A stretch of 64,000 bases of DNA, from contig OX442432.1 of NCBI GenBank assembly GCA_949361645.1, forward strand, positions 873,733 to 937,732, written 5' to 3'. This document shows, in pieces, positions 22,853-33,953 of this stretch; positions within the stretch are counted from its first letter, which is position 1; each line of letters begins with the position of its first letter. Below the pieces are notes generated by a model. It was not told the DNA's origin. It ran no database searches and saw nothing but the letters and a program-made list of their open reading frames with translations. A program made the translations under genes and the position numbers. This stretch comes from Spongilla lacustris (taxonomy: Eukaryota; Porifera; Demospongiae; Spongillida; Spongillidae).

Positions 22853-23019
22853 GTCCAACCAACCCGCTTTTGCATAGATTTGCTGCTTGTTCATAATATG
22901 CTGTCATGCTGTCAGACTAATTTTTTTAAATGTCCTCGTGTTGGGAAGTGGTTCAGTGCTGCTTGGCCTCAGACTGTTGAAGTAGGAAGACGCAAAGGTG
23001 ATCATGATCTAAACAACAG

Positions 23020-23301
23020 TTAGTGGCTCTTACGCACTTCTGCAAGAGACGCTGTTTCTCTTCTCAATTCCCGTACAACGGCTGCTAGTGCTTCGGGATT
23101 GACACCAGCCTCCAACAGCTGCACACATACTTTAAGCGTATCATCGTCCAGTCCAGTGTTAAGCAATTGCGAAATTTCCTTTACAGCTGCCACAAACAGC
23201 AATTCTTTTTACACGAAGCGTGTCGTTTTTTTTTTTCACTCACCTTTCATAGCCTCTCTAGCTTCCGAGAGGCGTTCGGTCTTGTTAACTGGCACGGACA
23301 T
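23020..23301 (-). CDS. MZT1: Mitotic-spindle organizing protein 1 (MOZART1)
   Basis: Two exons, 23301-23244 and 23186-23020, join G/CT to a 74-residue protein, the normal size for this family. MZT1 binds the N-termini of gamma-tubulin complex proteins and recruits or activates gamma-TuRC at centrosomes and spindles. The conserved core is present: [20 protein letters not shown], then [20 protein letters not shown] and ELRRE. The exon 1 donor is AAAG/GTGAGT and the acceptor TTGTGGCAG. It is head-to-head with an unknown KEN-box gene 58 bp away, with an E2F-like site between or just inside the neighbour's leader. Confidence 0.93.
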
Positions 23302-23359
23302 TTTTTTCTATATTAAGTGACGCGGTCAATATTGGCGGGAACTTTCACCCTAGGCAGAT
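23302..23359. promoter_or_regulatory. Bidirectional promoter MZT1 / KEN-box gene with E2F-like site
   Basis: Fifty-eight bp between divergent start codons. TTGGCGGGAA at 23332-23341 matches the E2F consensus. This would fit cell-cycle control of both genes, because MZT1 acts at mitosis and the neighbour begins with a KEN motif. Confidence 0.6.
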
Positions 23360-26300
23360 ATGAACAAAGAAAACAAGCCGAAGGCAAAGGCCTCTTCAGT
23401 GTCCGTGCAATCCGCTGCGCAAGAGACGACTACTATAACGCTACTTCTCAAAGTAAGTACTGCGTTTGGACCGATACCGTATTAACAAGTTGGCACGTGC
23501 TCGGTCCAGTGGGACAAGGACACTGTGGTTACATTGTATGCATGCATCCAACCGCTGGAAGGATATGCTGGTGCTTCACCTTACGCCTGGTTTGAGGACG
23601 TGCACCTAAAGGTTTGCCCAAATGACATTACATGTATAAGGAAGTACGAGTAATTAAATATGGACGCTGTATACGTACGTGTATCGCAAACCAACGTAAC
23701 GAGCAGGAATTGGTGGGCGTTGCTCAGGAGGTATTACAAAGTACGCCTGTGGAGGAACTTGAGGGAGATAAGAAGCCGCAGCACCAACTGAGGAGAGGTA
23801 AGTTACTCGCTTGCTAGTACTGGTACTTAATTGAGAAAGATGGCAAAACTTAATTCCTCAGGCGAGAACACCAGGATATTATTTGTATTCAAAGATGCGG
23901 CATCGTTTCCATTCCACATACTAGTCCCATCAAAGGTACATCATTTGCATTTATTTATTTGTGTTTTTATGACCATATTGGGCAGTCGTACAGTCCTGAT
24001 GCAGTAGCACCAACAGTGGCATTCATCTCTGAGCATGGACGAAGAGTTCTTCCATTTGTAGAGCACTCCACCAGAGGTTTGACTTGACCATTTGCCGCCT
24101 TTGACCCCACTCAACGCTCACCTCATAAGGAGGAGGATTTCAGCTGCTTCGCATGCATAAGTGCGCCATATGTGCCTATGTGGACTGCTATGAAGCAGAT
24201 TCACCGCTAGGTGTGTTCAAGGTGAGCGCGATATGGGTGACAAGGCAGTGCTGAATTGCATCTTGTCAAAAAGATAATGAAGAACTTGGAGGTCAGCACC
24301 CAGCCACACCCAGCAACAGAAGTAGTGGGAGGGGCTCAGCCAGGTTGTGATGGCGACAAGTCATCAGCAGGGAAGAAGGCTGCAGCAAAGAGGAAGAAAG
24401 GACAGCAGACGGGCACTGTGAAGAAGCCCAGGTTAATATTCCTGTGTGAAGTACATGTTACCTGTGTTTTGGATGGTGTGGGGAGGAGGGAAATAAGTCA
24501 TATACCCCCCCCCCCCCCCCCCCCCCCTTTGAAACTATGTTGCACAGATCATTAGGTGTGGTGGACCAGCTGGCGGGTACAAAGAACACAATCCTTCCAT
24601 TTACAAAACAGCACACTAAAAAGGAAAAGGAGGAAGGAGAAGAAGTGGAAGGGGGACCAGAGGAGGGTGGGAAGGGGGAGGAAGAACCGAGTGAAGAGAT
24701 GGAAGGGACAGGAATGGTGGAGGGAAAGAAAGAAACAGAGGCTGGAGAGGTGGAAAAAGAAAAAGCACTGAATGGGAAAAGTGGCAGTCATCAGTTGAAA
24801 GAGAAAAGCTGTGTTTCATATGTCACGCCTGCTAGTACTCGATATGGACTCAGGAGCAGACGAGTACCTAATTCAGTTGTGGAACCTAGCCCTACCGAAG
24901 TAGAACTACCACAGACCCCACCTAAACAAACAAAGCCGGCAGAAATGCTCTTAGGCAAGGACACCAGTTTGGATTCTGGTAAAGCAGCCAGTCAGGACAC
25001 AGTAGTGAGCTCGCTACCAGAGAGCTGCCATGGCTCTGAGGACACAGTAGTGAGCTCGCTACCAGAGAGCTGCCATGGCTCTGAGGACACAGTAGTGAGC
25101 TCGCTACCAGAGAGCTGCCATGGCTCTGAGGACAAGCTTTCCACAGGCATGTCTCAAGATGACAAAGCTTCTGTCGGCACGTCTCAAGTCGAAAGTGAAA
25201 GTATCTTCAGCACCACGCCGTTATTGCCTACCAAGCGTGCAGCTGGCACTACCGAGCTCACCCCTATGCAGGTGCTGGTGTCCCATCTCCACAATGATCA
25301 CGATGAAGACCTACAAGGGTACCTCTCCCAGCAGGTGGATACCGAAGTCAGTGTGGTCCCAGATATATGTGGTGAGCCCCGCCCACTAAGCTGCATGTAT
25401 GTCTAAATGTGTGGTCGTTACGACACACTTTCAGTTCTGTTAGTTACGTGCTTCCACCTTTGTAACATGAATGTAGCTTATGGCAACCATAACCAAATAG
25501 AGACTGACATTGCATCACCTTGGGTTAATAGATAAACGGTCTTTTTAGTAATGTTATTGTCATGACAACTGATTGTTAGGTTCCACTGAAATAAAGAATA
25601 TCTAGTTAATTACCGGTATATTTAGTTAATCACTGGTATATCTAGTTAATTTAGTATTTGTTTCATTTCACTTTTTAAAAATTAAATGTGCATTAAAAGG
25701 AGTACAACTTCAATTTGTGCTGTTGTGCAGTTATCAGTGATATTGAAGATGGGGAGGAGGAGGCAGCAGCAAAGCCTAAGAAGGGAAGAAAGCGCAATGT
25801 GGAGGTGGACCCTAAGAAGCTGTTTGCGGGGAAAAGGTTAGTGTTATGGGGAAGACAGTCAGGCATCATCACTTTGTTGTCTGCCACTGCTTCAGCTCGT
25901 TGTCTCAACTTACAAGAGTACATTTGATGAGGTGGATGAAGGCTAACAAACCTTTGATAGTGCTGCTCTTCCAGGGCAAGGAGTACTCACGAAGGCATAA
26001 TGACTTCTTGGCTGGAATTAAAAAGCGAGGTCAGAAATGTCAAACCACCTTTTGCATATTATTCATAACTGTTCCTGCTCCCTACACATACACACCTTCC
26101 CTACATTTTCCCTACTCCCTCTCCACACACATGTACACATCTTCCCTACTCCCTCTCCGCACGCACATACCTTCCCTACTCCCTCTTGGCACACATAATA
26201 ATTTTCTCCCATCTCATCCCCACTACCTCCCATGTACCCTTCACCTCTTCCCCCTAGCTGCTTTGCACCACCAGATTGACCTGCGGCTCTTCACTCATGA

Positions 26301-26431
26301 TCAGATACAGGTGATAGGGAAAGCATTGATGGCCATTTTCTGTGCCAAGGACATGAAGGTTTGCAGAGCTCTCATTAGGATGCCCAGTTGTTGAACCAAC
26401 CATTGAATCACTTGTGCATGTACACACACCT

Positions 26432-26507
<76 letters not shown>

Positions 26508-26836
26508 CACACACACACACACAGTACTTTGGCTATGTTATGAGTGTGATCTTTCCCGAATGCCTCATTCGTATCATTGCTGATTTTTACCAGGTGGACT
26601 TCAGTGAGGTAAGGAGGGGAGGTGTGGAGGGTACAGGAGGGAGGTGTGGAGGGTACAGGAGGGGAGGTGTGGAGGGGGTACAGCAGGGGAGGGTACAGGA
26701 GGGGAGGTGTGGAGGGTACAGGAGGGGAGGTGTCTACATATTGCCATTGCTATGTGTTTATCTCTGTGTGGTGCAGGCAGAGGAGATGATGTTTAACCCT
26801 CAGCTGGCAATGGAGCGATTCAAGCAAACAGCCTAA
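23360..26836 (+). CDS. Unrecognised KEN-box chromatin-like protein
   Basis: Thirteen exons close in phase to 675 residues: 23360-23452, 23510-23611, 23707-23797, 23862-23935, 23986-24076, 24130-24210, 24245-24431, 24548-25371, 25731-25836, 25896-26029, 26258-26358, 26525-26608, 26777-26836. I do not recognise the family. The N-terminus MNKENKPKAK contains a KEN degron-type motif. Residues about 100-190 look folded (RILFVFKDAASFPFHILV; VAFISEHGRRVLPFVEH) and end in a possible zinc site, HKCAICAYVDCY. The large exon 8 is acidic and low-complexity, with three perfect 15-residue repeats (DTVVSSLPESCHGSE). The C-terminal 160 residues look helical and folded (EYSRRHNDFLAGIKKR; FGYVMSVIFPECLIRIIAD; SEAEEMMF); this end faintly recalls the C-terminal helices of MUM1/PWWP3 proteins, but I see no PWWP domain. 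Basic patches (KKAAAKRKK) suggest a nuclear protein. Confidence 0.7.
24996..25130 (+). repeat. Coding 45-bp x3 tandem repeat
   Basis: Three identical 45-bp units (24996, 25041, 25086) each encode DTVVSSLPESCHGSE in the low-complexity middle of the unknown KEN-box protein. Perfect identity at synonymous sites means the duplication is recent or homogenised. Confidence 0.97.
26613..26735. repeat. 23-bp G-rich minisatellite after exon 12 donor of the KEN-box gene
   Basis: Units of GGAGGGTACAGGAGGGGAGGTGT begin directly after the donor GTAAGG at 26609. Confidence 0.9.
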
Positions 26837-27270
26837 TATCAAGATGGTTCTTCTTCACATGTTTAAACAGCAACCTTTCACTCTTTCATCCATGATTCAT
26901 GCATTAATGTATTTTAATTTTAACCCATTACAGCAACTACTAATCACTTGTCAGCTGTGGAGATTGTTGGGTTTTATAAAAGCATATGGTAATCAAAATA
27001 ACATTCTTTATAACTGAAGGGGCCAGTATTACATTTTTTACCCTAAAGAGAGGCGGTGGGCTCTATTTTGAAACATTGATTTTTATTTTTATTTTTAAAG
27101 CTACCGGTAATCTCATCTTGTTTATGGGACGTAGCCACCCTGCTTGAGGCTAAACAAGCATAGCCAGAGAGCTCTGGTTGGTGCCGTGGGAGTGTTTATT
27201 GCTATCAAGACACACTTAATTCAAGACTCATCATTTAATTTTAACCCCTTTTCAGCACCTGGCTTGGTCG
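26837..27270. other. Intergenic region KEN-box gene / Artemis
   Basis: A/T-rich 3' flank and presumed Artemis promoter, 434 bp. I see no gene, RNA or clear mobile element. Confidence 0.5.
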
Positions 27271-30200
27271 ATGAGTGTATTCCGCGGGAGTATTGCGGAA
27301 TACCCAGGTGTGGTGGTGGACCACTACATTCCGGTCAACTGCGAAAGAGGGCGGGTTTTCTTTCTCTCGCATTGCCACAAAGGTAGTGTCCACACGGCAA
27401 TAATACTAGTACGTGTACACAATGATTTATCCCTGCCGCTGCTGCTGCTGCTGACGTTAGACCACATGACGGGGTTGGGCTCCCGGGCTCTGTTGGATGT
27501 ACTGCGCAGGCGGTGAGTAGACAGCACTTGATGTCGGCAAAGTGTGACGATCCCGTTTTCAGCGGCACTTTTCTCTACTGCTCCGAGGTAACCCGAGCCT
27601 TGCTACTTCATTATACGGAGTTCCGCGACCTTGTTCCGTTTTTGGTAGGCGTTACCCCCCCCCCCCCCCCCCCCCCCCCCTCCGAAAAAAACTTGTTGAT
27701 CCGTGCTCCTTCACAGAAGGCCTTACCGATGGAAGAGCCTGTGTGTATGAAATTGGAACCAGCTTCAAATGCACCGGTACATATGAAGAAAAAAAAAAAA
27801 AAAAAAAAAAAGATGTCCTTCTTGATAATCCTGGCCTTTCTCTACAGGCACTGAGCTTGACAGTGACGCTGCTGCCAGCGGGACATTGCCCTGGGTCAGC
27901 CATGTAAGACTGATTGGCACATGGGGAATGTGTGCGACATGATACCCTCTAAATGTTTCAGGTTTCTGTTTGAAGGGAGCAATGGTACTGCCCTCTACAC
28001 TGGTACGTGTGCATGTGCCCTCTACACTGGTACGTGTGCATGTGCCCTCTACACTGGTACGTGTGCATGTGCCCTCTACACTGGTACGTGTGCATGTGCC
28101 CTCTACACTGGTACGTTGCATGTGATTGGACATTGGTACGTTGCATGTGATTGGACATTGGTACGTTGCATGTGATTGGACATTGGTACGTTGCATGTGA
28201 TTGGAAAGGGTCATTCTAGGCAAATTTGTACTGCCTAAATTTCATATTCTAACACCACTTCCCATATATATTCTCCTGTATTTAAAAAAAAATGCAAAAT
28301 CACTTAATATATGCATACCCCATGCTGTATCGTTTATTAACTACCACCCTCTGAATTATTAAATTTTGGGGCAACTTGGACCTGTTTAGAATAGAATGGC
28401 TTCATCATTATTGTCTAAAATAATATCATCATTTTTCACCAAACTTTTAGGCTAGTACCAATAGGGTACTTAGCTGATCAGATGTGTGGGATTACCACCT
28501 CAAATGCTGGCAGCCATCTTTAATTCTCCTAGTGTTTCTTTAGTGTGTTTTAATGATTGGACATTGGTACGTGTGCATGATACAAAAAAAAATTTGCAGG
28601 AGATTTTCGTCTTACTGCTGATGAAACTAAGAGGATACAATCTTTGCATCCAGGCGGAAAGTGAGCAGATGTCTGCATGTGGTCTGTGTGCATGTGGTCT
28701 GTGTGCATGTGGTCTGTGTGCATGTGGTCTGTGTGCATGTGGTCTGTGTGCATGTGGTCTGTGTGCATGTGGTCTGTGTGCATGTGGTCTGTGTGCATGT
28801 GGTCAGTGTGCATGTGGTCTGTGTGCATAGTACATCGGTATGCACATTATGCACACCTCCCACCCACATGCCCCCTGTATAGGATTGATTAATGTGGCGC
28901 ACGAAGCTTGCAGTATGTCTCGTCCACAAATCAAATTTTTAAAAATTCGGCATGTTTTTTTCAAATGTAGAGAGTTCAGATAGCACCTGAGGTGTAATTT
29001 GACACCGGATTTGTTCACTGGGTGGAAAGTTGTATGCCTAGCGTGATTCGCGCGACCCTAAACCCTAAACCCTAAACCCCTTAGACCCTAATATCTTCCT
29101 TTTTTGTTATGTGTTTTGTAACGCTTGATAGCGTTACAAAACACAACACCACACCACCTACACAACACCACACCATACCACAACACCTATACACCACATC
29201 ACACCACCTACACCACACCACACCACCTGCACTACACCACACCACCTACACCACACCACACCACACCACACCACCTACACAACACTTAGAGCATGGCCAC
29301 AAACAAAAAATTGATTTAGAGGGGCACACCCCCTCATGAAAAAAACCCTGCAGTGAGGAAAAACCCATATTGGGAGGAAAAACCTCAAAGCAGGAAAATA
29401 ACCCAACAGTCACTCTGCACACAGGTACAACAGTCACTCTGCACACAGGTACAACAGTCACTCTGCACATGGGTACAACAGTCACACAATTAGTTCATAG
29501 TTCCAGCCACCAGACTTCAAGGTCTAACCAAGGCAGACAAAACACCACCAAAAAAAAAACAGACACACAACAAGAAAAGTTTGCAGCTCATTCACACTGT
29601 CACAAGCTTAGAATGAACACTCATACTAAGGTACCATCCTTTTAAACCCCAACCACGTGGCCCAGTCACATGCTATACAACCAATCACATCTGGGAGGGA
29701 GCTAAATTCACTGTGTTCAAACATCAGAAATGTATATATCTTATTGGCAACCTAATAACTCCTATTCTTAGTATAACCAAACACAGACTGCATATTGCCA
29801 AACGTAACATTTTAGTCACTCTAGCACACACACACATACACACACACATACACATATTATTATTCACTGTAGTTTGCACACAGATTGTTGGACATAAGCA
29901 CACTGTACCTGGACACAACCTTTTGTTCCCCTATGGCCACAGACATCCCAGACAGAGTAAGTACACAAAAGACGTACCACATGATGTGAGGCACCTCCCC
30001 TGACAGGAAACTTCACGACAATACATCCTGTCTTTTGCCTCTGAGTAAGTAGTGCCCTGTACTGCCTTAAGAATGTTATCCCACCTCTCTCCCCTCCCTC
30101 TCCTTCCCTCTCCTCCCTTCCCCTCTCCTTCCCCTATCCTCCCTCTCTCTCTCCTCCCTCGTTCCCTCCATTATGGCTGCCCACTTGTCCTTCTAAAGGG

Positions 30201-30590
30201 ATGGTGTCATAAGGGTGCAAGCTTCATGTAATGCCATAACGACCACTCCCATCTCTCTTGCTCCAGCTGGCTTGCTCGAAGTCCACAAAATGCAGTTCTC
30301 CTGCAATGTTCCATGTTTGGGTATGAGCATGTCTTCATGGGCATCTCCCAGAAACTTTGCACAAAGGTTTGCCCCTCTGTTGGTCTGGGAACCCTTTGTA
30401 CTGTGTACTCTCTTGGCCTGGGAACCCTCTGCACTGTTTACTCCCTTGGTCTGGGAACCCTCTGCACTGTGTACTTCTCTGCAGGTGCACATAGGAAGTT
30501 GGAGACACACTGTGTACAGTGAAATACCAGCTGTTCATGAGTGTCTGACTATTGATGGGCAATCCACCAGAGTACACTGCTGCAGTTACC

Positions 30591-30632
<42 letters not shown>

Positions 30633-32878
30633 ACATGCATGTGTGTGTGTGTGTACGTGCATGTGTGTGTGTGTGTACATGCATGTGTGTGTGTGTGTGT
30701 GTACGTGCATGTGTGTGTGTGTGATAGTATGTGTGTGGTCATATTTATTTGTCTATACACACATCTGTGATATGTTTTGTCTCCAGAAGGGGCGTGGACA
30801 GAAGGGGCGTGGCCAAGGGCACGGGGGCGGGCTCCCCTGTGGTGCAAAGTGTGCCAATGGACGCCCCTTCCAAGTGCTGACCATCAAGCCATCCACGCAA
30901 TGGTTCCTCAACTCTAACAAGACAACTGGCTCCTGTACTGATGTGTATGTAGTCTGCTGTGACATTACTTGCACTTACACTATCATCACACCCTCCCAAC
31001 ATCACACCCTCCCAACATCACACCCTCCCAACATCACACCCTCCCAACATCACACCCTCCCAACATCACACCCTCCATGCGACTAACCACACCCATTAAC
31101 ATACACACCACCACTGCAATATTTACCACCACACCTTTCACCCTTTACATCACCACACCTTCACATCACCACACCACATCACCACACCACATCACACCTT
31201 CACATCACCACACCACATCACCACACCACATCACACCTTCACATCACCACCCCTTCACACCACATCACACCTTCACATCACCACCCCTTCACACCACATC
31301 ACCCCTTCACATCACCACACCTTCACATCACCACACCTTCACATCACCACACCACATCACACCTTCACATCACCACCCCTTCACACCACATCACCCCTTC
31401 ACATCACCACACCTTCACATCACCACACCCTCAGGTACACTTTCCTTCCAGAGCAGAACATGTATCGAGTTATGCATTCCATGCACTCCAGCTTCAGTGA
31501 GATCTGTAACTTTGTAGGTTACATCAGGCCCAAGGAGATAGTGCCGTGTGTGGTACCCACAGGGGATTCAGCACTCACTGAAGCTCATGCAAGGTATAGG
31601 AAATTGAGCTTTCAGTTTCATATGTTAGGAAATCAGTACGCTTTCAGATTGAAGGTATACCTGTCTGGACCAGTGATGCAACACTCTCTGCGTGCAATGA
31701 GTAACCACGAGCCTGTCATGGGTGTGGATTGTAGAAGGGGAGAGCCTGTCATGGGTGTGGATTGTAGAAGGGGAGAGCCTGTCATGGGTGTGGATTGTAG
31801 AAGGGGAGAGCCTGTCATGGGTGTGGATTGTAGAAGGGGAGAGCCTGTCATGGGTGTGGATTGTAGAAGGGGAGATGAAGAGGATTGTTCCAGTGAAAGT
31901 GATCCAGAGTGGCTGGGAGGGGGAGGAGGAGACAGTCCTGTGGTGAAGGGGCAGGAGGAGAGCATCTCCCCACCATTAGCCTTGCCTTCAATGCTAACTG
32001 ACAGAGGTGAAGAAAACTCTCCTTCGTCTGTTGGAGGTTTGGAGTCAGTCTGTACTGGTGGTACCATAGGCAGTCTGGAGCAGACGCCCATCGACCTCTA
32101 CCTATCGTGTGACTCCTCCCCTCCTTCCTCCCAGGAGCCAGAGCACAAGGATCCTGTGGCTGCTAATGATACAGGCTTCAAAGCTACAGACACAGGCAAG
32201 CCGGTCAAACGAGATCATCCCGATGGAAGCTTAAGCAAACCTGTTATACTTGATGATGATACCTTCAAAGGTTTTGGTGAGCCTGTTACTGATACCACAT
32301 TTACTGGTTTAGCAAGGGACATGGCCCTCAGTACCAATGGAATAAGGAAGCACTCTTTGTCATCTTGTGCGGAGAATGAGGAGGTAATACTGGAACAGCC
32401 TCACCATCACCAGAGAAGGCACAGCTCTGCTGAGCTGTCCCATGACAGCAGAGACCTTGAGCCACATGCAAAGAGGTCCAGGCTAAGCTGCCCTGGTGGC
32501 AGAGGGATGCCAGCCTGCCCTGTCCTGCCATCTTGTGTCTGTGATGACACTGCTGATCTTGCTGCAGTACAGCATCTACAACTCCACCCACCTCTTGCTA
32601 CTGATTCCGAAGTCCGCCCATCATTGGTGGACCATATTGGCACTACCAAGCCAATTGTGTTTATTGACCTGACACAGGACAAGGATGACAATAGTGAGGG
32701 CAAAGAGTCTGGTGACTCAGATGTAGTTTGGTGTGGAACTCGTCCAGGTGCACAGCTGGCTTCTGCACTTGGAGGGGAAGACACTTCAAGTGACCCCGAA
32801 TCCCCTGGGTACTTACCTCCTTCTCCTGGAAGAGAAATGGTGGGCTCCATCTTGAAAAGAAAGGCCCTGGGGTTTTAA
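27271..32878 (+). CDS. DCLRE1C: Artemis nuclease (SNM1C)
   Basis: Thirteen exons give 794 residues (human 692): 27271-27382, 27461-27512, 27563-27644, 27717-27776, 27848-27903, 27962-28002, 28600-28660, 29884-29956, 30007-30044, 30267-30366, 30485-30592, 30787-30944, 31435-32878. Artemis is the metallo-beta-lactamase/beta-CASP endonuclease that opens hairpins and trims ends in non-homologous end joining with DNA-PKcs. Seen: MSVFRGSIAEYPG start, the metal motif HCHKDHMTGL, LLPAGHCPGSAMF, LYTGDFRL, TLYLDTTFC, the beta-CASP segments WLARSPQNAVLLQCSMFGYE and TIKPSTQWF, and HSSFSEICNFVGYIRPKEIVPCVVP. The C-terminal region is in one long exon with five perfect 11-residue repeats (EPVMGVDCRRG) and a long Ser/Asp-rich tail ending ILKRKALGF. 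Introns hold several minisatellites; the exon 6 donor is itself duplicated. Confidence 0.93.
27655..27680. repeat. Poly-C tract in Artemis intron 3
   Basis: About 26 C residues; a poly-A tract of about 23 A follows in intron 4 at 27788-27810. Confidence 0.9.
27990..28124. repeat. 27-bp x5 minisatellite spanning Artemis exon 6 donor
   Basis: Units start at 27990, 28017, 28044, 28071 and 28098 (last one diverging). Unit one is the final 13 bp of exon 6 (GCCCTCTACACTG) plus donor GTACGT. Because 27 is a multiple of three and the unit has no stop in frame, each downstream donor would add nine residues. Confidence 0.95.
28108..28206. repeat. 24-bp minisatellite in Artemis intron 6
   Basis: About four units of GGTACGTTGCATGTGATTGGACATT follow the 27-bp array; a further partial copy (ATTGGACATTGGTACGTGTG) stands just before the exon 7 acceptor at 28556-28575. 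Confidence 0.9.
28665..28828. repeat. 15-bp minisatellite in Artemis intron 7
   Basis: About ten units of GTGCATGTGGTCTGT start a few bases after the exon 7 donor (GTGAGC at 28661). Confidence 0.95.
29056..29080. repeat. Short TTTAGGG-type telomere-like repeat
   Basis: CCCTAAA is repeated three times plus CCCC. This is the seven-base plant-type variant rather than the metazoan TTAGGG unit. Confidence 0.8.
29111..29144. other. Perfect 15-bp hairpin
   Basis: GTGTTTTGTAACGCT and its exact reverse complement are separated by TGAT. It lies in Artemis intron 7 between the telomere-like repeat and an ACACC-rich satellite. Confidence 0.9.
29140..29285. repeat. ACACC-rich satellite in Artemis intron 7
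   Basis: Degenerate ACACCACACCACCTACACA units. Confidence 0.85.
29405..29480. repeat. 24-bp x3 repeat
   Basis: Three units of CAACAGTCACTCTGCACAYRGGTA in Artemis intron 7. Confidence 0.9.
30596..30723. repeat. (TG)n microsatellite with GTACATGCA interruptions
   Basis: Begins within the donor of Artemis exon 11 (GTGTGTGTG at 30593). Confidence 0.9.
30985..31430. repeat. 16-bp minisatellites in Artemis intron 12
   Basis: Units of ACACCCTCCCAACATC (30985-31075) are followed by longer degenerate CTTCACATCACCACACC units up to the exon 13 acceptor. Confidence 0.9.
31709..31873 (+). repeat. Coding 33-bp x5 repeat in Artemis
   Basis: Five identical 33-bp units encode EPVMGVDCRRG within the long last exon of Artemis, just after the catalytic region. 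Confidence 0.97.
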
Positions 32879-33953
32879 AAGGTGCGGTTAATGTGTTCGT
32901 TTTGTGAAAATTAAAGAGTTTTCTATATTGATGAACCGAAATACACGTAAGGTATTTGAAGCTGTATTAACTACACACCCAACGGGTACCGAACATATTT
33001 GGGTGTGACTGCACTGTAGTGTAGACATATGGCATTCAAGTTCAGGGGGAACCCCCCTAACTAAATAAGCATACGCCCCCGCTGTATGTAAATAATCACA
33101 TCATGCAGCAACGTAACGCAGACTACGCGCACACATCAGTTACATGTACATGCAGTCTCGCTAGCCAGACGCACCTCGTTGCAGGACGCGCCGGTGTAAT
33201 GCACTTATCAATGCACCCGGTACCCCGCGGACAACATTGCGTCATATCAACTATACCGCGGTATGCATGTCAAATTCTCCCTTATCTAAGGGATCGGGGT
33301 TTGACTATCGGTTTTGATGTATCAATCCAGTACTAGTAACACGGGGATACTGGGCGGCCAAAACAGACCATGCAGTCAATAGATGATTGCACTCATCATC
33401 TGTAGAATGACGACTAGAGTAGTAGCTTGATGTCGCCGTTCCCTTCTAGCTCAAAATGTACACGCGTTTGTCATACTTTTAAACTTGATATAAAAAAAGA
33501 AAAAAGAAAGGAAATGATGTTTTCACACGTCTATATGAGAGCAGATATACGTTTCTGATGTAAGTGAATGATAACCCCTCTACCGGGAGGTGATTAGTTT
33601 TCGGAGAGACTTTCATGCAAATATAATAAGATTCCATTGTGAGGAAGGATGCGAAACTGAGTAACTGCTATAAAGCGCAAAAAGGTAAATTCAACCATAG
33701 ATTAATAACCTTACGGAACGGTTCTCTAACATGAGGAGCGCACCACCACCGACACCAAGTACTTTTACTTTTACTTTCTGGATATAGATGGATAGCTAAC
33801 ATTTCAGTAATTGGTACTGAATGCAAAGTATCCACCACACCCATTTTTTAAGTGCCTTAATGTATTGCTTATCTGGATCAGACATGTCTTGCATAAAAAT
33901 CATTTGTGAGTTACCATAATAGAATCAATATTAATACAATACATGTATATTGA
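32879..33953. other. Convergent intergenic region Artemis / asparagine synthetase
   Basis: About 1.1 kb, the largest gene-free gap apart from repeats. An AATTAAAG polyadenylation-type signal lies at 32910-32917. I see no conserved frame, RNA gene or mobile element. Confidence 0.5.

Noticed and set aside
29111..29144. Hairpin as a terminator or miRNA precursor
   Set aside because: 15-bp stem with a 4-base loop is too short for a pre-miRNA and lies within an intron with no expected terminator function.
31460..31560. Separate start for an independent protein at 31460
   Set aside because: The frame is continuous with Artemis through the acceptor at 31434 and begins mid-domain; it is the last Artemis exon.
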